A stretch of DNA of 64,000 bases from Streptomyces flavochromogenes (GCF_000717595.1 NZ_JNZO01000027.1:62001-126000), one strand, 5' to 3'. Shown: positions 1 to 8,342, counted from the stretch's first letter. A program made the numbers and translations. Notes: generated by a model from the letters alone, not told the origin.

Positions 1-1
1 G

Positions 2-886
2 ACCCATCGCGACGTGGCCGCCAACGGCGCCCGCTTCCACATCGCCGAGATGGGCGACGGCCCGCTGGTGCTGCTCCTGCACGGCTTCCCGCAGTTCTGG
101 TGGACCTGGCGCCATCAGCTGCCGCTCCTCGCCGAGGCCGGGTTCCGAGCCGTCGCGATGGACCTGCGCGGGGTCGGCGGCAGCGACCGCACCCCGCGGG
201 GTTACGACCCCGCCAACCTGGCGCTCGACGTCACCGGTGTGATCCGCTCGCTGGGCGAGCCGGACGCGGCGCTCGTCGGGCACGATCTGGGTGGTTACCT
301 CGCCTGGACGGCGGCCGTCATGCGCCCCAAGCTGGTGCGCCGGCTCGTGGTGTCGTCGATGCCGCACCCGCGCCGCTGGCGTTCGGCGATGCTCTCCGAC
401 TTCGCGCAGTCGCGGGCCGGTTCGCACATCTGGGGCTTCCAGCGGCCGTGGCTGCCGGAGCGGCAGCTCGTCGCGGACGACGCGGCGCTGGTGGGCGAGC
501 TGATCCGGGACTGGTCGGGGCCGCAGCCCGTCCGCGCCTCCGAGGAGCAGGCGATCGAGGTGTACCGGCGGGCGATGCTGGTCCCGTCGACGGCGCACTG
601 CTCGATCGAGCCGTACCGCTGGATGGTGCGGTCCCTGGCCCGCCCCGACGGCATCCAGTTCAACCGGCGCATGAAGCGGCCGGTGCGGGTGCCGACCCTG
701 CATCTGCACGGCTCCCTCGACCCGGTGATGCGCACCCGCAGCGCCGCGGGATCGGGCGAGTACGTGGAGGCGCCGTACCGCTGGCGGCTCTTCGACGGGC
801 TCGGTCACTTCCCGCACGAGGAGGACCCGGTGGCCTTCTCGACGGAGCTCATCAACTGGCTGAAGGACCCTGAACCGGACCGCTGA
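2..886 (+). CDS. Alpha/beta hydrolase, epoxide-hydrolase-like (5' end outside window)
   Basis: The frame is open to the left edge and the residues before the first internal GTG (position 14) continue the usual N-terminus of this family, so the gene probably starts upstream of the window. The visible 290 residues show the HGFP oxyanion-hole motif (about residue 24), the nucleophile elbow GHDLGG with an aspartate rather than a serine, and a late GHFPHEED histidine, with LDP supplying the acid. An Asp nucleophile is typical of epoxide hydrolases and haloalkane dehalogenases, which open their substrate through an alkyl-enzyme ester. No signal peptide is seen, so it is probably cytoplasmic. The substrate cannot be told. 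The 3' end, with its stop codon, is repeated three times (875-933). Confidence 0.85.
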   Translation, partial: THRDVAANGARFHIAEMGDGPLVLLLHGFPQFWWTWRHQLPLLAEAGFRAVAMDLRGVGGSDRTPRGYDPANLALDVTGVIRSLGEPDAALVGHDLGGYLAWTAAVMRPKLVRRLVVSSMPHPRRWRSAMLSDFAQSRAGSHIWGFQRPWLPERQLVADDAALVGELIRDWSGPQPVRASEEQAIEVYRRAMLVPSTAHCSIEPYRWMVRSLARPDGIQFNRRMKRPVRVPTLHLHGSLDPVMRTRSAAGSGEYVEAPYRWRLFDGLGHFPHEEDPVAFSTELINWLKDPEPDR

Positions 887-933
887 CAAGACCCCGAGCC
901 GGACCGCTGACAGGGCCCCGGCCGACCGCTGAC
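875..933. repeat. Three direct repeats containing a stop codon
   Basis: The 12-13 base segment CCGGACCGCTGAC, which holds the stop codon of the hydrolase (TGA at 884-886), occurs at 875-887, 899-911 and (one base shorter) 922-933, with 23-24 base spacing. The copies after the first lie outside the gene. Confidence 0.8.
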
Positions 934-1054
934 GGTCCCTCTGGCCGCCCCGGTGCGTACAGACTTCCTTCGAACGGCCATGTGCCTCGCGCATACTCCA
1001 ATTGGCGGGCCCCCGGGTGGTTACCGACCTTGGGGCACGGGCAGACGTCGAGGT

Positions 1055-1252
1055 ATGGGCTGGACGCACGACTACGGTGACACGACAGCACGCAACCGCC
1101 GCTCGGCCGCAGGGCAGGGCTCCCACGAGGGGGCCGGACCGCCGGACCCGGGTGGAGCGCACGCCGCGCAGGAGGTGGGGATCTCACGCATCCTGCGCCG
1201 CCGGGCCCGCTGGGTCTCGGCCCGGCTCAGGCATCCCCGCGACACCCCGTAA
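1055..1252 (+). CDS. Possible small Arg-rich protein (doubtful)
   Basis: A 65-codon frame from ATG 1055 to a TAA at 1250. The C-terminal half is rich in arginine (ISRILRRRARWVSARLRH), with no recognisable domain. There is no convincing ribosome binding site. It is listed because it ends just before a strong hairpin (1272-1304) and occupies an otherwise empty 440-base gap between two genes; the rest of 887-1327 shows nothing else that can be supported. It may equally be chance open frame in GC-rich DNA. Confidence 0.22.
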   Translation: MGWTHDYGDTTARNRRSAAGQGSHEGAGPPDPGGAHAAQEVGISRILRRRARWVSARLRHPRDTP

Positions 1253-1271
1253 CAGCACCTGACAGCGCCGT

Positions 1272-1304
1272 GGGCGCCCGCCGCCGCAGAGGCGGCGGGC
1301 GCCC
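1272..1304. terminator. Perfect hairpin, probable bidirectional terminator
   Basis: A 14-base perfect stem (1272-1285 with 1291-1304) closes on a 5-base GCAGA loop. It lies just past the stop of the marP-like gene coming from the right and can serve transcripts from the left as well. There is no long T run, which is usual for Streptomyces. Confidence 0.75.
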
Positions 1305-1327
1305 CGGCCTCGGAGGGCGCAGCGGGC

Positions 1328-2527
1328 CTACAGCGCGCAGGCCTGGGTGTCGACCTGCTGGTTCGCGGTCCTGCCGAGTTCGATGTCCTCGCGGATCTCG
1401 TCGACGGTCAGGGCGTAGCCGGTGTTCGCGTCGTCGAGGGAGCGGGCGAAGATCACTCCGGACACCTCGCCGTCGACGGTGAGGAGCGGGCCGCCGGAGT
1501 TGCCCTGGCGGACCGTCGTGTACAGCGAGTAGACGTCCCTGCGCACCTCGCCCCGGCGGTAGATGTCGGGTCCGTCCGCGTTGATGCGGCCACGCACGCG
1601 TGCCGAGCGCACGTCGTACGAGCCGTTCTCCGGGAATCCGGCGACGATCGCGCTGTCGCCGCTGCGGGCGTCCTCGTCGATGAAGGTCAGCGGCGTGGCC
1701 CTGAGGTCCGGCACGTCCAGGACGGCGATGTCCCGCTGCCAGTCGTAGAGGACGACCTTGGCGTCGTAGAGCCTGCCCTCGCCGCCTATCTGGACGGTCG
1801 GCTCGTCGACGCCGCCGACGACGTGGGCATTGGTCATGATGCGGCGGTCGGCGAAGACGAATCCGGTGCCTTCGAGGACCTTGCCGCAGCTCTGCGCCGT
1901 TCCGACGACCTTCACGATGGAGCGCTGGGCGCGGGCCGCGACCGGGCTCTGGACGAGCTCCGGGTCGGGGGGCATGACCGGGGTGATCGGCTCGTTGGCG
2001 AAGGGGCTGAAGACCGGGGGGAAGCCGCTGCGGGCCAGGGTGGAGCTGAAGTCGTCGAACCAGCGGGACGCCTGATCGGGCATCACCTGCTCGACGCCGA
2101 GCAGGACCTTGGAGTTCCGCACCTCCTTGCCCAGGGTGGGCATGGTGGTACGGGCGAGGCCCGAGCCGATCAGCCAGGCCACGAGCAGCATCGCGACGAC
2201 GTTGACCAGGGCGCCGCCGGTGGCGTCGAGGGCACGGGCGGGCGACCAGGTGATGTGGCGGCGGAGCTTGTTGCCCAGGTGGGTGGTGAAGGCCTGACCG
2301 ACGGAGGCGCAGACGATGACCACCATCACGAAGACGACCGTCGCCGTGGTCGAGACCTCGCTGTTGTCGGTGAGCTGGTCCCAGAGGATGGGCAGCAGCA
2401 GCACGGCGACGAGGCCGCCACCGAGGAATCCGATCACCGACAGGATGCCGACCACGAAGCCCTGGCGGTAACCGATGATCGCGAACCAGACGGCGGCGAG
2501 CAGCAACAAGATGTCCAGCACGTTCAC
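1328..2527 (-). CDS. MarP-family membrane serine protease
   Basis: A 399-residue membrane protein. The first 170 residues hold about four membrane segments of the CvpA/colicin V type (LDILLLLAAVWFAIIGY, VVGILSVIGFLGGGLVAV, ATVVFVMVVIVCASV, LVNVVAMLLVAWLIGSG). The rest is an extracytoplasmic trypsin-like protease with the triad His about 233 (TNAHVV), Asp about 266 (RDIAVLDV) and Ser about 343 (GNSGGPLL). In mycobacteria MarP is a periplasmic protease needed for acid resistance and cleaves a peptidoglycan hydrolase; here the role is inferred. A TTG at 2533 is also in frame, but GAGG lies 9 bases before GTG 2527 and only 3 before the TTG, so 2527 is preferred. Two cysteines (SCGK and the C-terminal ACAL) could form the disulfide known in this family. 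Confidence 0.85.
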   Translation of the reverse strand: MNVLDILLLLAAVWFAIIGYRQGFVVGILSVIGFLGGGLVAVLLLPILWDQLTDNSEVSTTATVVFVMVVIVCASVGQAFTTHLGNKLRRHITWSPARALDATGGALVNVVAMLLVAWLIGSGLARTTMPTLGKEVRNSKVLLGVEQVMPDQASRWFDDFSSTLARSGFPPVFSPFANEPITPVMPPDPELVQSPVAARAQRSIVKVVGTAQSCGKVLEGTGFVFADRRIMTNAHVVGGVDEPTVQIGGEGRLYDAKVVLYDWQRDIAVLDVPDLRATPLTFIDEDARSGDSAIVAGFPENGSYDVRSARVRGRINADGPDIYRRGEVRRDVYSLYTTVRQGNSGGPLLTVDGEVSGVIFARSLDDANTGYALTVDEIREDIELGRTANQQVDTQACAL

Positions 2528-2593
2528 CGTCAATTGCCTCGCAGATTCGTTTCCGGTCGCCGGGGATCAGCCAGTCCGCCGGGGTTCAGCCTG

Positions 2594-3298
2594 TCATGAG
2601 CGCCAGTCGAGCGGGACCTGCTTGGACCGGTCCCAGGGCTGCTCCCAGCCGGAGAAATGCAGCAGTCTGTCGATCACTCCGGCCGTAAAACCCCAGACCA
2701 GAGCCGACGCGACCAGGAAGGCGGGGCCCTGGTGGCCGCTCGGATGGACCGCGGTCGCGCGGTTCGCCGGATCCGTGAGATCTGCCACGGGCACGGTGAA
2801 GACCCGGGCGGTCTCGCCGGGGTCGACGACCCCGACGGGGCTGGGGGCGCGCCACCAGCCGAGGACCGGGGTGACGACGAAGCCGCTGACCGGGATGTAG
2901 AGCTGGGGAAGGACGGCGAAGAGCTGGACGCCGGCCGGGTCGAGCCCCGTCTCCTCCTGGGCCTCGCGCAGGGCGGCGCGCAGGAGTCCGCCGTCCGCCG
3001 GGTCGCCGTCCTCGGGGTCGAGGGCGCCGCCGGGGAAGGAGGGCTGTCCCGCGTGCGAGCGGAGGCTGCCGGCCCGCTCCATGAGCAGCAGCTCGGGGCC
3101 GCGGTCGCCCTCGCCGAAGAGGACGAGGACGGCGGACTGCCGCCCGGCGCCGCTCGCGGGCGGCAGGAAGCGGCTCAGCTGCTCGGGCTCGACCGTGCGG
3201 GCGGCCCGGTCGACGGGTCCGAGCCAGTCGGGCAGCCCGTCCTTGCTGAGCAGCCCGCCGGTACCGGGCCCTTGGATCTCTTCGTCAGTGCGCGTCAT
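2594..3298 (-). CDS. Nudix hydrolase, CoA pyrophosphatase type
   Basis: A 234-residue cytoplasmic Nudix enzyme. It carries the UPF0035 signature used by CoA diphosphatases (LLLMERAGSLRSHAGQ then SFPGG) directly before the Nudix box, whose catalytic part reads LREAQEETGL. Such enzymes split coenzyme A or its derivatives into 3',5'-ADP and phosphopantetheine. ATG 3298 is preferred over GTG 3304 because GGGGG lies 5 bases before it. It is read in the same direction as nth, 81 bases downstream of it, and marP follows 66 bases further; the three genes may be co-transcribed. CoA-type specificity is inferred from the motif. Confidence 0.85.
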   Translation of the reverse strand: MTRTDEEIQGPGTGGLLSKDGLPDWLGPVDRAARTVEPEQLSRFLPPASGAGRQSAVLVLFGEGDRGPELLLMERAGSLRSHAGQPSFPGGALDPEDGDPADGGLLRAALREAQEETGLDPAGVQLFAVLPQLYIPVSGFVVTPVLGWWRAPSPVGVVDPGETARVFTVPVADLTDPANRATAVHPSGHQGPAFLVASALVWGFTAGVIDRLLHFSGWEQPWDRSKQVPLDWRS

Positions 3299-3379
3299 AG
3301 GCACCCCCGAGTTTCACAACGCGATCGATGGACGGGTTCGTTCCCTCTGGAGCTCTTGCGGGTGGGCCGGGGAACGGGC

Positions 3380-4528
3380 TCAGCCGTCGCTCGCGCCCAG
3401 TGGGGGCGCCGGGCGGCCCGGGTAACCGGGCGGCGGGTCGAGCCGCTGGCCGGGGAAGCCGCCCATCTCGTACTTGAGCAGCTTCTTCGCCTTCTCCGGG
3501 TCGGTCTCGCCCTCTCCGTACGACGGGCAGAGGTGGGTGATCGGGCAGGCGCCGCAGGCCGGCTTGCGGGCGTGGCAGATGCGGCGGCCGTGGAAGATCA
3601 CCCGGTGCGAGAGCATCGTCCACTCGCTCTTCGGGAAGATCGTGGCGACCTCGGCCTCGATCTTCACGGGGTCGTCGGACTCGGTCCACCGCCAGCGCCG
3701 GACGAGCCGCATGAAGTGGGTGTCGACGGTGATGCCGGGGACCCCGAAGGCGTTGCCGAGGACGACGAAGGCGGTCTTGCGGCCGACGCCGGGGAGCTTG
3801 ACGAGGTCTTCGAGGCGGCCGGGGACCTCACCGCCGAAGTCGTCCCGGAGGGCGGCGGCGAGACCCATGATCGACTTGGTCTTGGCGCGGAAGAAGCCGG
3901 TGGGGCGGATGAGCTCCTCGACCTCCTCGGGCACGGCGGCGGCGAGGTCCTCGGGCGTGGGGTACTTCGCGAAGAGTGCCGGGGTGGTCTGGTTGACCCG
4001 CAGGTCGGTGGTCTGCGCCGAGAGGACCGTGGCGACGAGCAGCTCGAAGGGGTTGCGGAAATCGAGCTCCGGATGGGCGTACGGGAAGACCTCGGCCAGC
4101 TCGCGGTTGATCCTGCGGGCCCGGCGGACCATCGCGAGCCGCGACTCGGGCTTGGCGGGCTTCACGGACTCGGCGACCTTGGCGGGCTTCACGGACTCGG
4201 CGACCTTGGCGGGCTTCGCGGACTCGGCGACCTTGGCGGGCTTCGCGGACTCGGCGACCTTGGCGGGCTTCGCGGCCTTCGCAGGCTTGGCCGCCTTGGC
4301 GGGCCTCGCGGTCTTCGCGGACTCGGCGGTCTTCGCGGCCTTGGCGGGCTTCGCGGGCTTGGCCGCCTTGGTGGAGTTCGCGGGTTTCGCGGGCTCGGCG
4401 ACCTTGGCGGGCTTCCGATTTACGGCTTTCACCCGTTTCGACACGCCGTGTTCGCCCACAGCGGAATTACCTTCGGCCGACACTCTTTCAGCCCCCTTGG
4501 CCTGCGCTCTCACCGGCGAGTTGGACAC
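3380..4528 (-). CDS. nth: Endonuclease III with long Lys/Ala/Pro-rich N-terminal tail
   Basis: Base-excision-repair DNA glycosylase/AP lyase that removes oxidised pyrimidines. The conserved core starts near residue 135 ([19 protein letters not shown]). It contains the helix-hairpin-helix [12 protein letters not shown] with the catalytic Lys, the catalytic Asp in TVDTHFMRL, and the [4Fe-4S] cysteines in [17 protein letters not shown] (C-X6-C-X2-C-X5-C). Before it lies a tail of about 130 residues made of AKP, AKVAES and similar blocks, several from a 27-base tandem repeat (4154-4261). The whole protein is 382 residues, against roughly 210-260 for most family members. GTG 4528 has TAGGCT six bases upstream, so a leaderless start is likely; later in-frame GTGs (VSAEGN, VKAVNR) are possible alternatives. 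Confidence 0.92.
   Translation of the reverse strand: MSNSPVRAQAKGAERVSAEGNSAVGEHGVSKRVKAVNRKPAKVAEPAKPANSTKAAKPAKPAKAAKTAESAKTARPAKAAKPAKAAKPAKVAESAKPAKVAESAKPAKVAESVKPAKVAESVKPAKPESRLAMVRRARRINRELAEVFPYAHPELDFRNPFELLVATVLSAQTTDLRVNQTTPALFAKYPTPEDLAAAVPEEVEELIRPTGFFRAKTKSIMGLAAALRDDFGGEVPGRLEDLVKLPGVGRKTAFVVLGNAFGVPGITVDTHFMRLVRRWRWTESDDPVKIEAEVATIFPKSEWTMLSHRVIFHGRRICHARKPACGACPITHLCPSYGEGETDPEKAKKLLKYEMGGFPGQRLDPPPGYPGRPAPPLGASDG
4154..4261. repeat. 27-base tandem repeat, four units, inside nth
   Basis: Four near-identical units at 4154-4180, 4181-4207, 4208-4234 and 4235-4261, differing at a single position (ACG/GCG). Each adds nine residues, AKVAES-V/A-KP, to the tail of endonuclease III. 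Less regular relatives of the unit continue to about 4410. Confidence 0.92.
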
Positions 4529-4634
4529 CCGGCCAGCCTAGGGGCCACCACCGACATCCGCCCCGGGCGTGGCCGATCAGCGCCCAATCGGGCCCCTGAC
4601 GTACGGACGAGCGACTCGGTACGTCAAACTTGTT

Positions 4635-4648
4635 GTGATTGATCGCAC
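4635..4648. promoter_or_regulatory. Candidate Crp-binding site between nth and crp
   Basis: GTGATTGATCGCAC fits the actinobacterial GTG-N8-CAC pattern for Crp/GlxR sites. It lies 66 bases before the crp start and 107 before the nth start, so it could give autoregulation of crp and joint control of nth. Not tested; a single 6-base constraint arises by chance now and then. Confidence 0.4.
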
Positions 4649-4713
4649 GGTTTTGTACGTCCGGCATCATGGGACGCAGGTCCCTGAGCAGGTCGACAGT
4701 ATGGAGAGAACTC

Positions 4714-5388
4714 GTGGACGACGTTCTGCGGCGCGCCCCGCTCTTCGCGGCGCTCGATGACGAGCAGGCTGCCGAGCTGCGCGCCTCGATGAGTGAAGCG
4801 ACGCTCGCCCGTGGCGACGCGCTCTTCCACGAGGGCGACCCCGGCGACCGCCTGTACGTGGTCACCGAGGGCAAGGTGAAGCTGCACCGCACCTCCCCCG
4901 ACGGCCGGGAGAACATGCTGGCCGTCCTCGGCCCCGGCGAGCTGATCGGTGAGCTGTCGCTCTTCGACCCGGGCCCGCGCACCGCCACCGCGACCGCGCT
5001 GACCGAGGTCAAGCTGCTCGGCCTGGGCCACGGCGACCTCCAGCCCTGGCTGAACGCCCGCCCCGAGGTGGCCACCGCGCTGCTGCGCGCCGTCGCCCGC
5101 CGACTGCGCAAGACCAACGACCAGATGTCCGACCTGGTCTTCTCCGACGTGCCGGGCCGTGTCGCCCGTGCGCTCCTCGACCTGTCGCGCCGCTTCGGCG
5201 TGCAGTCGGAGGAGGGCATCCACGTCGTCCACGACCTCACCCAGGAGGAGCTGGCCCAGCTGGTCGGCGCCTCCCGCGAGACGGTCAACAAGGCGCTCGC
5301 CGACTTCGCCCAGCGCGGCTGGCTGCGTCTGGAGGCCCGCGCCGTGATCCTGCTGGACGTGGAGCGCCTCGCGAAGCGCTCGCGGTAA
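4714..5388 (+). CDS. crp: Crp/Fnr-family cAMP receptor protein
   Basis: 224-residue dimeric transcription factor. The N-terminal cyclic-nucleotide domain (about residues 10-125) shows the phosphate-binding cassette region GELIGELSLFDPGPRTATATA, and the C-terminal winged helix has LTQEELAQLVGASRETVNKAL as its helix-turn-helix (about 170-195). In Streptomyces Crp links cAMP to spore germination and to antibiotic production. GTG 4714 is chosen because GGAG lies 7 bases upstream and this matches the usual family N-terminus (VDDVLRRAPLFAAL); a longer in-frame ATG at 4639 has no support. It is divergent from nth with a possible own site at 4635-4648. A 14-base motif ATCCTCGTACGCGA is repeated after its stop, the second copy leading into the terminator. 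Confidence 0.96.
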   Translation: MDDVLRRAPLFAALDDEQAAELRASMSEATLARGDALFHEGDPGDRLYVVTEGKVKLHRTSPDGRENMLAVLGPGELIGELSLFDPGPRTATATALTEVKLLGLGHGDLQPWLNARPEVATALLRAVARRLRKTNDQMSDLVFSDVPGRVARALLDLSRRFGVQSEEGIHVVHDLTQEELAQLVGASRETVNKALADFAQRGWLRLEARAVILLDVERLAKRSR

Positions 5389-5419
5389 GCATCCTCGTAC
5401 GCGAGCGACAAACAATCCT

Positions 5420-5473
5420 CGTACGCGAAAGGGCCGCCCCGGCCTGTCGGCCGGGGCGGCCCTTTCGCGTACG
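5420..5473. terminator. 25-bp perfect hairpin terminator
   Basis: Arms 5420-5444 and 5449-5473 are perfect complements around a 4-base TGTC loop. It sits between the converging crp and band-7 genes and should stop both. Confidence 0.88.
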
Positions 5474-5488
5474 CCTACGGGCTCGGCG

Positions 5489-6373
5489 TCAGCGCTTCGA
5501 GCCGTCCACGATCACCGGCGCCGAGGAGCCGTTCGCGCAGGGCACGGTGTAGATCGGGTTCTTCGCCGCGGCCTCCTTGAACGCGTCGATGCACTGGTTC
5601 ATCAGGACCCGGTCGGTCAGCGAGTCGTTGAGGATCTTGTTGGCGCGGGCGATGCCCTCCGCCTCGATCCTGCGGCGGTCGGCCTCGGCCTTGGCCGTGC
5701 GGGCGGCCTCGGTGGCGCGCTCGGTGGCCTGCTGCTGCTGGATCTTGCGGTCGATCTGGCCCTGGAGGGCGTCCGAGGGCTTCACGTTGCGCAGGTTGAC
5801 CGTGGTCACGTCGATGCCGCGCGGGACCAGGCGTTCCTTGATCAGGGTGCCGATCTCGGCGTTGATCTTCTCGCGGTCGGAGGCGTATCCCTGCTCGCTG
5901 GTGTAGCGGGCGAAGACGTTACGGACGATCTCCCGGCTGTCCGGGTAGACGAGGCGCTGCTGGATGGAGTCCTCGCTGCCCGCGAGCTTGTAGAGCTCCA
6001 CGGCCTTGCTCGGGACGACGGCCCACTTCACGGTCACCTCGACGTACATGACACCGCCCTGCGAGGAACGGACCTCGACCACGTCCTTGTCGGAGAGGTT
6101 GAGGTCGACCGGGCGGGTCGAGAAGGTGGTGACGTCGGTGAAGGGCGACTTCACGTGCATGCCGGAGGTCATGGGCGAGCCGACCTTGCCGAACGCGACC
6201 GGCACACCGACCTCGTACGCGCTGATCACGTACGTCATGCTCACGATCAGCGAGAACACGCCGGCCACGACCGCGCCGAGGGCACCGAACTTCAGCCCCT
6301 TGGAGTCGTTGGCTCGGCCGACGAAGAAGAGCACCGCTGCGGCTATGACCAGCAGGATGGCGATGACGAACAC
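5489..6373 (-). CDS. SPFH/band 7 (prohibitin-like) membrane protein
   Basis: 294 residues. Two N-terminal hydrophobic segments (residues 2-19, VIAILLVIAAAVLFFVG, and about 31-52) are followed by a band-7 domain starting near YEVGVPVAFGKV and a coiled-coil stretch rich in Gln, Glu and Arg (about 210-260, RKIQQQQATERATEAARTAK). SPFH proteins form large membrane rings that organise proteases or lipid domains; the precise partner here is unknown. The GTG start at 6373 is preceded by a GGGGGG ribosome site. The gene stands alone, converging with crp. Two cysteines near the C-terminus (NQCIDAF, VPCANG) might pair outside the membrane. Confidence 0.85.
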   Translation of the reverse strand: MFVIAILLVIAAAVLFFVGRANDSKGLKFGALGAVVAGVFSLIVSMTYVISAYEVGVPVAFGKVGSPMTSGMHVKSPFTDVTTFSTRPVDLNLSDKDVVEVRSSQGGVMYVEVTVKWAVVPSKAVELYKLAGSEDSIQQRLVYPDSREIVRNVFARYTSEQGYASDREKINAEIGTLIKERLVPRGIDVTTVNLRNVKPSDALQGQIDRKIQQQQATERATEAARTAKAEADRRRIEAEGIARANKILNDSLTDRVLMNQCIDAFKEAAAKNPIYTVPCANGSSAPVIVDGSKR

Positions 6374-6489
6374 GGGCGTTCCCCCCGAAAGCTACGGCCA
6401 GAAGTAAGCGGAGCGTAAAGCACAGGTCAAGACGACCGACGCGCCGGGGTCCCGCACGGTTCCGGATCGTGACAACTCCGCCCCGCCGC

Positions 6490-7320
6490 TCAGACCAGAC
6501 CGCGCTCCCTCAGGTACTCCAGCTGCGCCCGTACGGACAGCTCGGCCGCCGGCCACAGCGAGCGGTCCACGTCCGCGTACACATGGGCCACGACCTCCGC
6601 GGCCGTCCGGTGGCCGCTCTCGACCGCCGTCTCCACCTGGGCCAGCCGGGTCGCCCGGTGCGCCAGATAGAACTCCACGGCCCCCTGGGCGTCCTCCAGG
6701 ACCGGTCCGTGCCCCGGCAGGACCGTGTGCACCCCGTCGTCGACGGTGAGCGAGCGCAGCCGCCGCAGCGAGTCCAGGTAGTCGCCGAGGCGCCCGTCCG
6801 GATGGGCGACCATCGTCGTGCCGCGCCCCAGGATCGTGTCGCCCGTCAGGACGGCCCGGTCGGCCGGCAGGTGGAAGGAGAGCGAGTCGGAGGTGTGGCC
6901 GGGCGTCGGGACGACCCGCAGCTCCAGGCCGCCGACGGCCACCACGTCCCCCGCGCCGAGCCCCTCGTCGCCGAGCCGCAGCGCCGGGTCGAGGGCCCGT
7001 ACGGCCGTCCCGGTCAGCTCGGCGAAGAGCCCGGCGCCCTCGGCATGGTCCGGGTGGCCGTGGGTCAGCAGCGTGAGCGCGACCCGCTTGCCGAGCTTCT
7101 CGGCGGTGTCGATCACATGGCGCAGATGGCTCTCGTCGAGCGGCCCCGGGTCGACGACGACGGCGAGGTCGGAGCCGGGCTCGGAGAGCAGCCAGGTGTT
7201 GGTGCCGTCGAGGGTCATCGCGGACGGGTTCGGCGCGAGGACGTTCACGGCGCGGTCGGTCGCGGGCCCGGAGACCACGAGGCCGCGCGGCTGGCCCGGC
7301 AGGGCGGCGGCGTCGCTCAT
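6490..7320 (-). CDS. MBL-fold metallo-hydrolase
   Basis: 276-residue member of the metallo-beta-lactamase superfamily of the glyoxalase-II/LACTB2 type. The metal motif THGHPDHAEG gives His-X-His-X-Asp-His; TPGHTSDS and GDTILG supply further ligands, and LPGHGP the last histidine. A C-terminal winged-helix-like segment (AEVVAHVYADVDRSLW, then QLEYLRERG) is typical of LACTB2-like proteins, which include RNases and thioester hydrolases. ATG 7320 overlaps the stop of the upstream Nudix gene by four bases (ATGA), so the two are translationally coupled. The longer open frame reaching 7683 is shadow of the Nudix gene. The substrate is unknown. Confidence 0.85.
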   Translation of the reverse strand: MSDAAALPGQPRGLVVSGPATDRAVNVLAPNPSAMTLDGTNTWLLSEPGSDLAVVVDPGPLDESHLRHVIDTAEKLGKRVALTLLTHGHPDHAEGAGLFAELTGTAVRALDPALRLGDEGLGAGDVVAVGGLELRVVPTPGHTSDSLSFHLPADRAVLTGDTILGRGTTMVAHPDGRLGDYLDSLRRLRSLTVDDGVHTVLPGHGPVLEDAQGAVEFYLAHRATRLAQVETAVESGHRTAAEVVAHVYADVDRSLWPAAELSVRAQLEYLRERGLV

Positions 7321-8183
7321 CGGGCACCTCCCATCGGGATGATCTTGGTGAACTCCTCGTGGCCCGGCCAGCTCAGGACCAGCTCGTCGCCGTCCAGACG
7401 CGCCTGGGCGAGCACGGGGCTCATGTCCTGCTCCCGCGCCCCCGCGAGGGCCTCGGCGGCCGTGCCGTACGGCTCCAGGGTGCGCAGGGTCGAGATCGTC
7501 GGCGGCATCATCGTCAGCTCGCCCCGGTCGTAGCCGGCCGCGGCGTCCGCCGGACGGATCCAGACGGTCCGGTCGGCCTCCGTGGAGGCGTTGCGGGTGC
7601 GCTGCCCGGCCGGCAGGGCGGCCACGAAGAACCAGGTGTCGTACCGGCGCTGCTCGAACTCCGGCGTGATCCAGCGGGCCCACGCGCCGAGCAGGTCGGA
7701 GCGGACGACGAGCCCGCGCCGGTCCAGGAAGTCGGCGAAGGACAGCTCCCGGGCGACGAGCGCCTCCCGGTCCCGCTCCCAGTCCGCGCCGGTCGTGTCG
7801 CCGACGACCGCGTCCCCGGTCTCCCCGGCGAGCAGGACGCCCGCCTCCTCGTACGTCTCGCGCACGGCGGCACAGACCACGGCCTGGGCCTGCGCGGGGT
7901 CGTCGAGGCCGAGCCGGGCCGCCCAGGTCTCCAGGGAGGGCCCCGCCCAGCGCACCGGGTGCTCGTCGCGCGGGTCGACCCCGCCACCGGGGTAGGCGTA
8001 CGCGCCGCCCGCGAAGGCCATCGAGGCGCGGCGGCGCAGCATGTGGACGTCGGGACCGGCGGCCCCGTCCCGCAGCAGCAGGACGGTGGCGGCGCGCCTC
8101 GGGGTCACCGGGGTGAGCTCACCGGCGGCGAGGGCGCGGATGCGATCGGGCCACTCGGGCGGGTACCACTGACCATTCGACAT
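7317..8183 (-). CDS. Nudix hydrolase with interrupted Nudix box (NUDT19-like)
   Basis: 288-residue Nudix protein. The first glycines of the box (YPGGGVDPRDE) and the catalytic helix (AVRETYEEAGVLL) are separated by about 40 residues instead of the usual few, the arrangement seen in the NUDT19/RP2p acyl-CoA diphosphatase group. TAGCAT lies six bases before ATG 8183 with no ribosome site, so a leaderless mRNA is likely. The end overlaps the MBL hydrolase start by four bases. Nudix plus MBL hydrolase coupled in one operon suggests joint handling of an activated thioester or nucleotide, but this is inference. Other Nudix substrates remain possible. Confidence 0.85.
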   Translation of the reverse strand: MSNGQWYPPEWPDRIRALAAGELTPVTPRRAATVLLLRDGAAGPDVHMLRRRASMAFAGGAYAYPGGGVDPRDEHPVRWAGPSLETWAARLGLDDPAQAQAVVCAAVRETYEEAGVLLAGETGDAVVGDTTGADWERDREALVARELSFADFLDRRGLVVRSDLLGAWARWITPEFEQRRYDTWFFVAALPAGQRTRNASTEADRTVWIRPADAAAGYDRGELTMMPPTISTLRTLEPYGTAAEALAGAREQDMSPVLAQARLDGDELVLSWPGHEEFTKIIPMGGAR

Positions 8184-8217
8184 GGCCGGATGCTATGCGC
8201 AAGTACTTGAATGCACG

Positions 8218-8272
8218 AGAGCCGGTTCCCGCCGCGTGGACCCTTGCGGGCCCGCGCGGAGGAACCGGCTCT
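8218..8272 (-). terminator. Hairpin downstream of the ridA operon
   Basis: Perfect 12-base arms (8218-8229 and 8261-8272) flank 31 bases that themselves contain further pairing. It lies 71 bases past the ridA stop and just before the Nudix promoter, so it would insulate the two units. Confidence 0.65.
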
Positions 8273-8279
8273 GTGTCGC

Positions 8280-8338
8280 GCACGGAAGGTCGTACGGCGG
8301 CGTCGCACGGCCGAGTCGCACCGAAGGTCGTACGGCGG
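8280..8338. repeat. 21-base direct repeat after the ridA stop
   Basis: Copies at 8280-8300 and 8318-8338 match at 20 of 21 bases around GAAGGTCGTACGGCGG, 38 bases apart. They fill the space between the ridA stop (8343) and its terminator. Confidence 0.8.
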
Positions 8339-8342
8339 AGGG

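Noticed and set aside
4154..4261. Could the 27-base repeats be a CRISPR array?
   Set aside because: Units are back to back without spacers and stay in frame with nth. The same holds for the 24-base and GGTGCC arrays.
2657..4642. Long rightward open frame opposite the Nudix and nth genes (661 codons)
   Set aside because: It is antisense to two well-supported genes and made of Leu/Gly/Arg-rich mirror sequence of the nth repeats; no ribosome site or domain.
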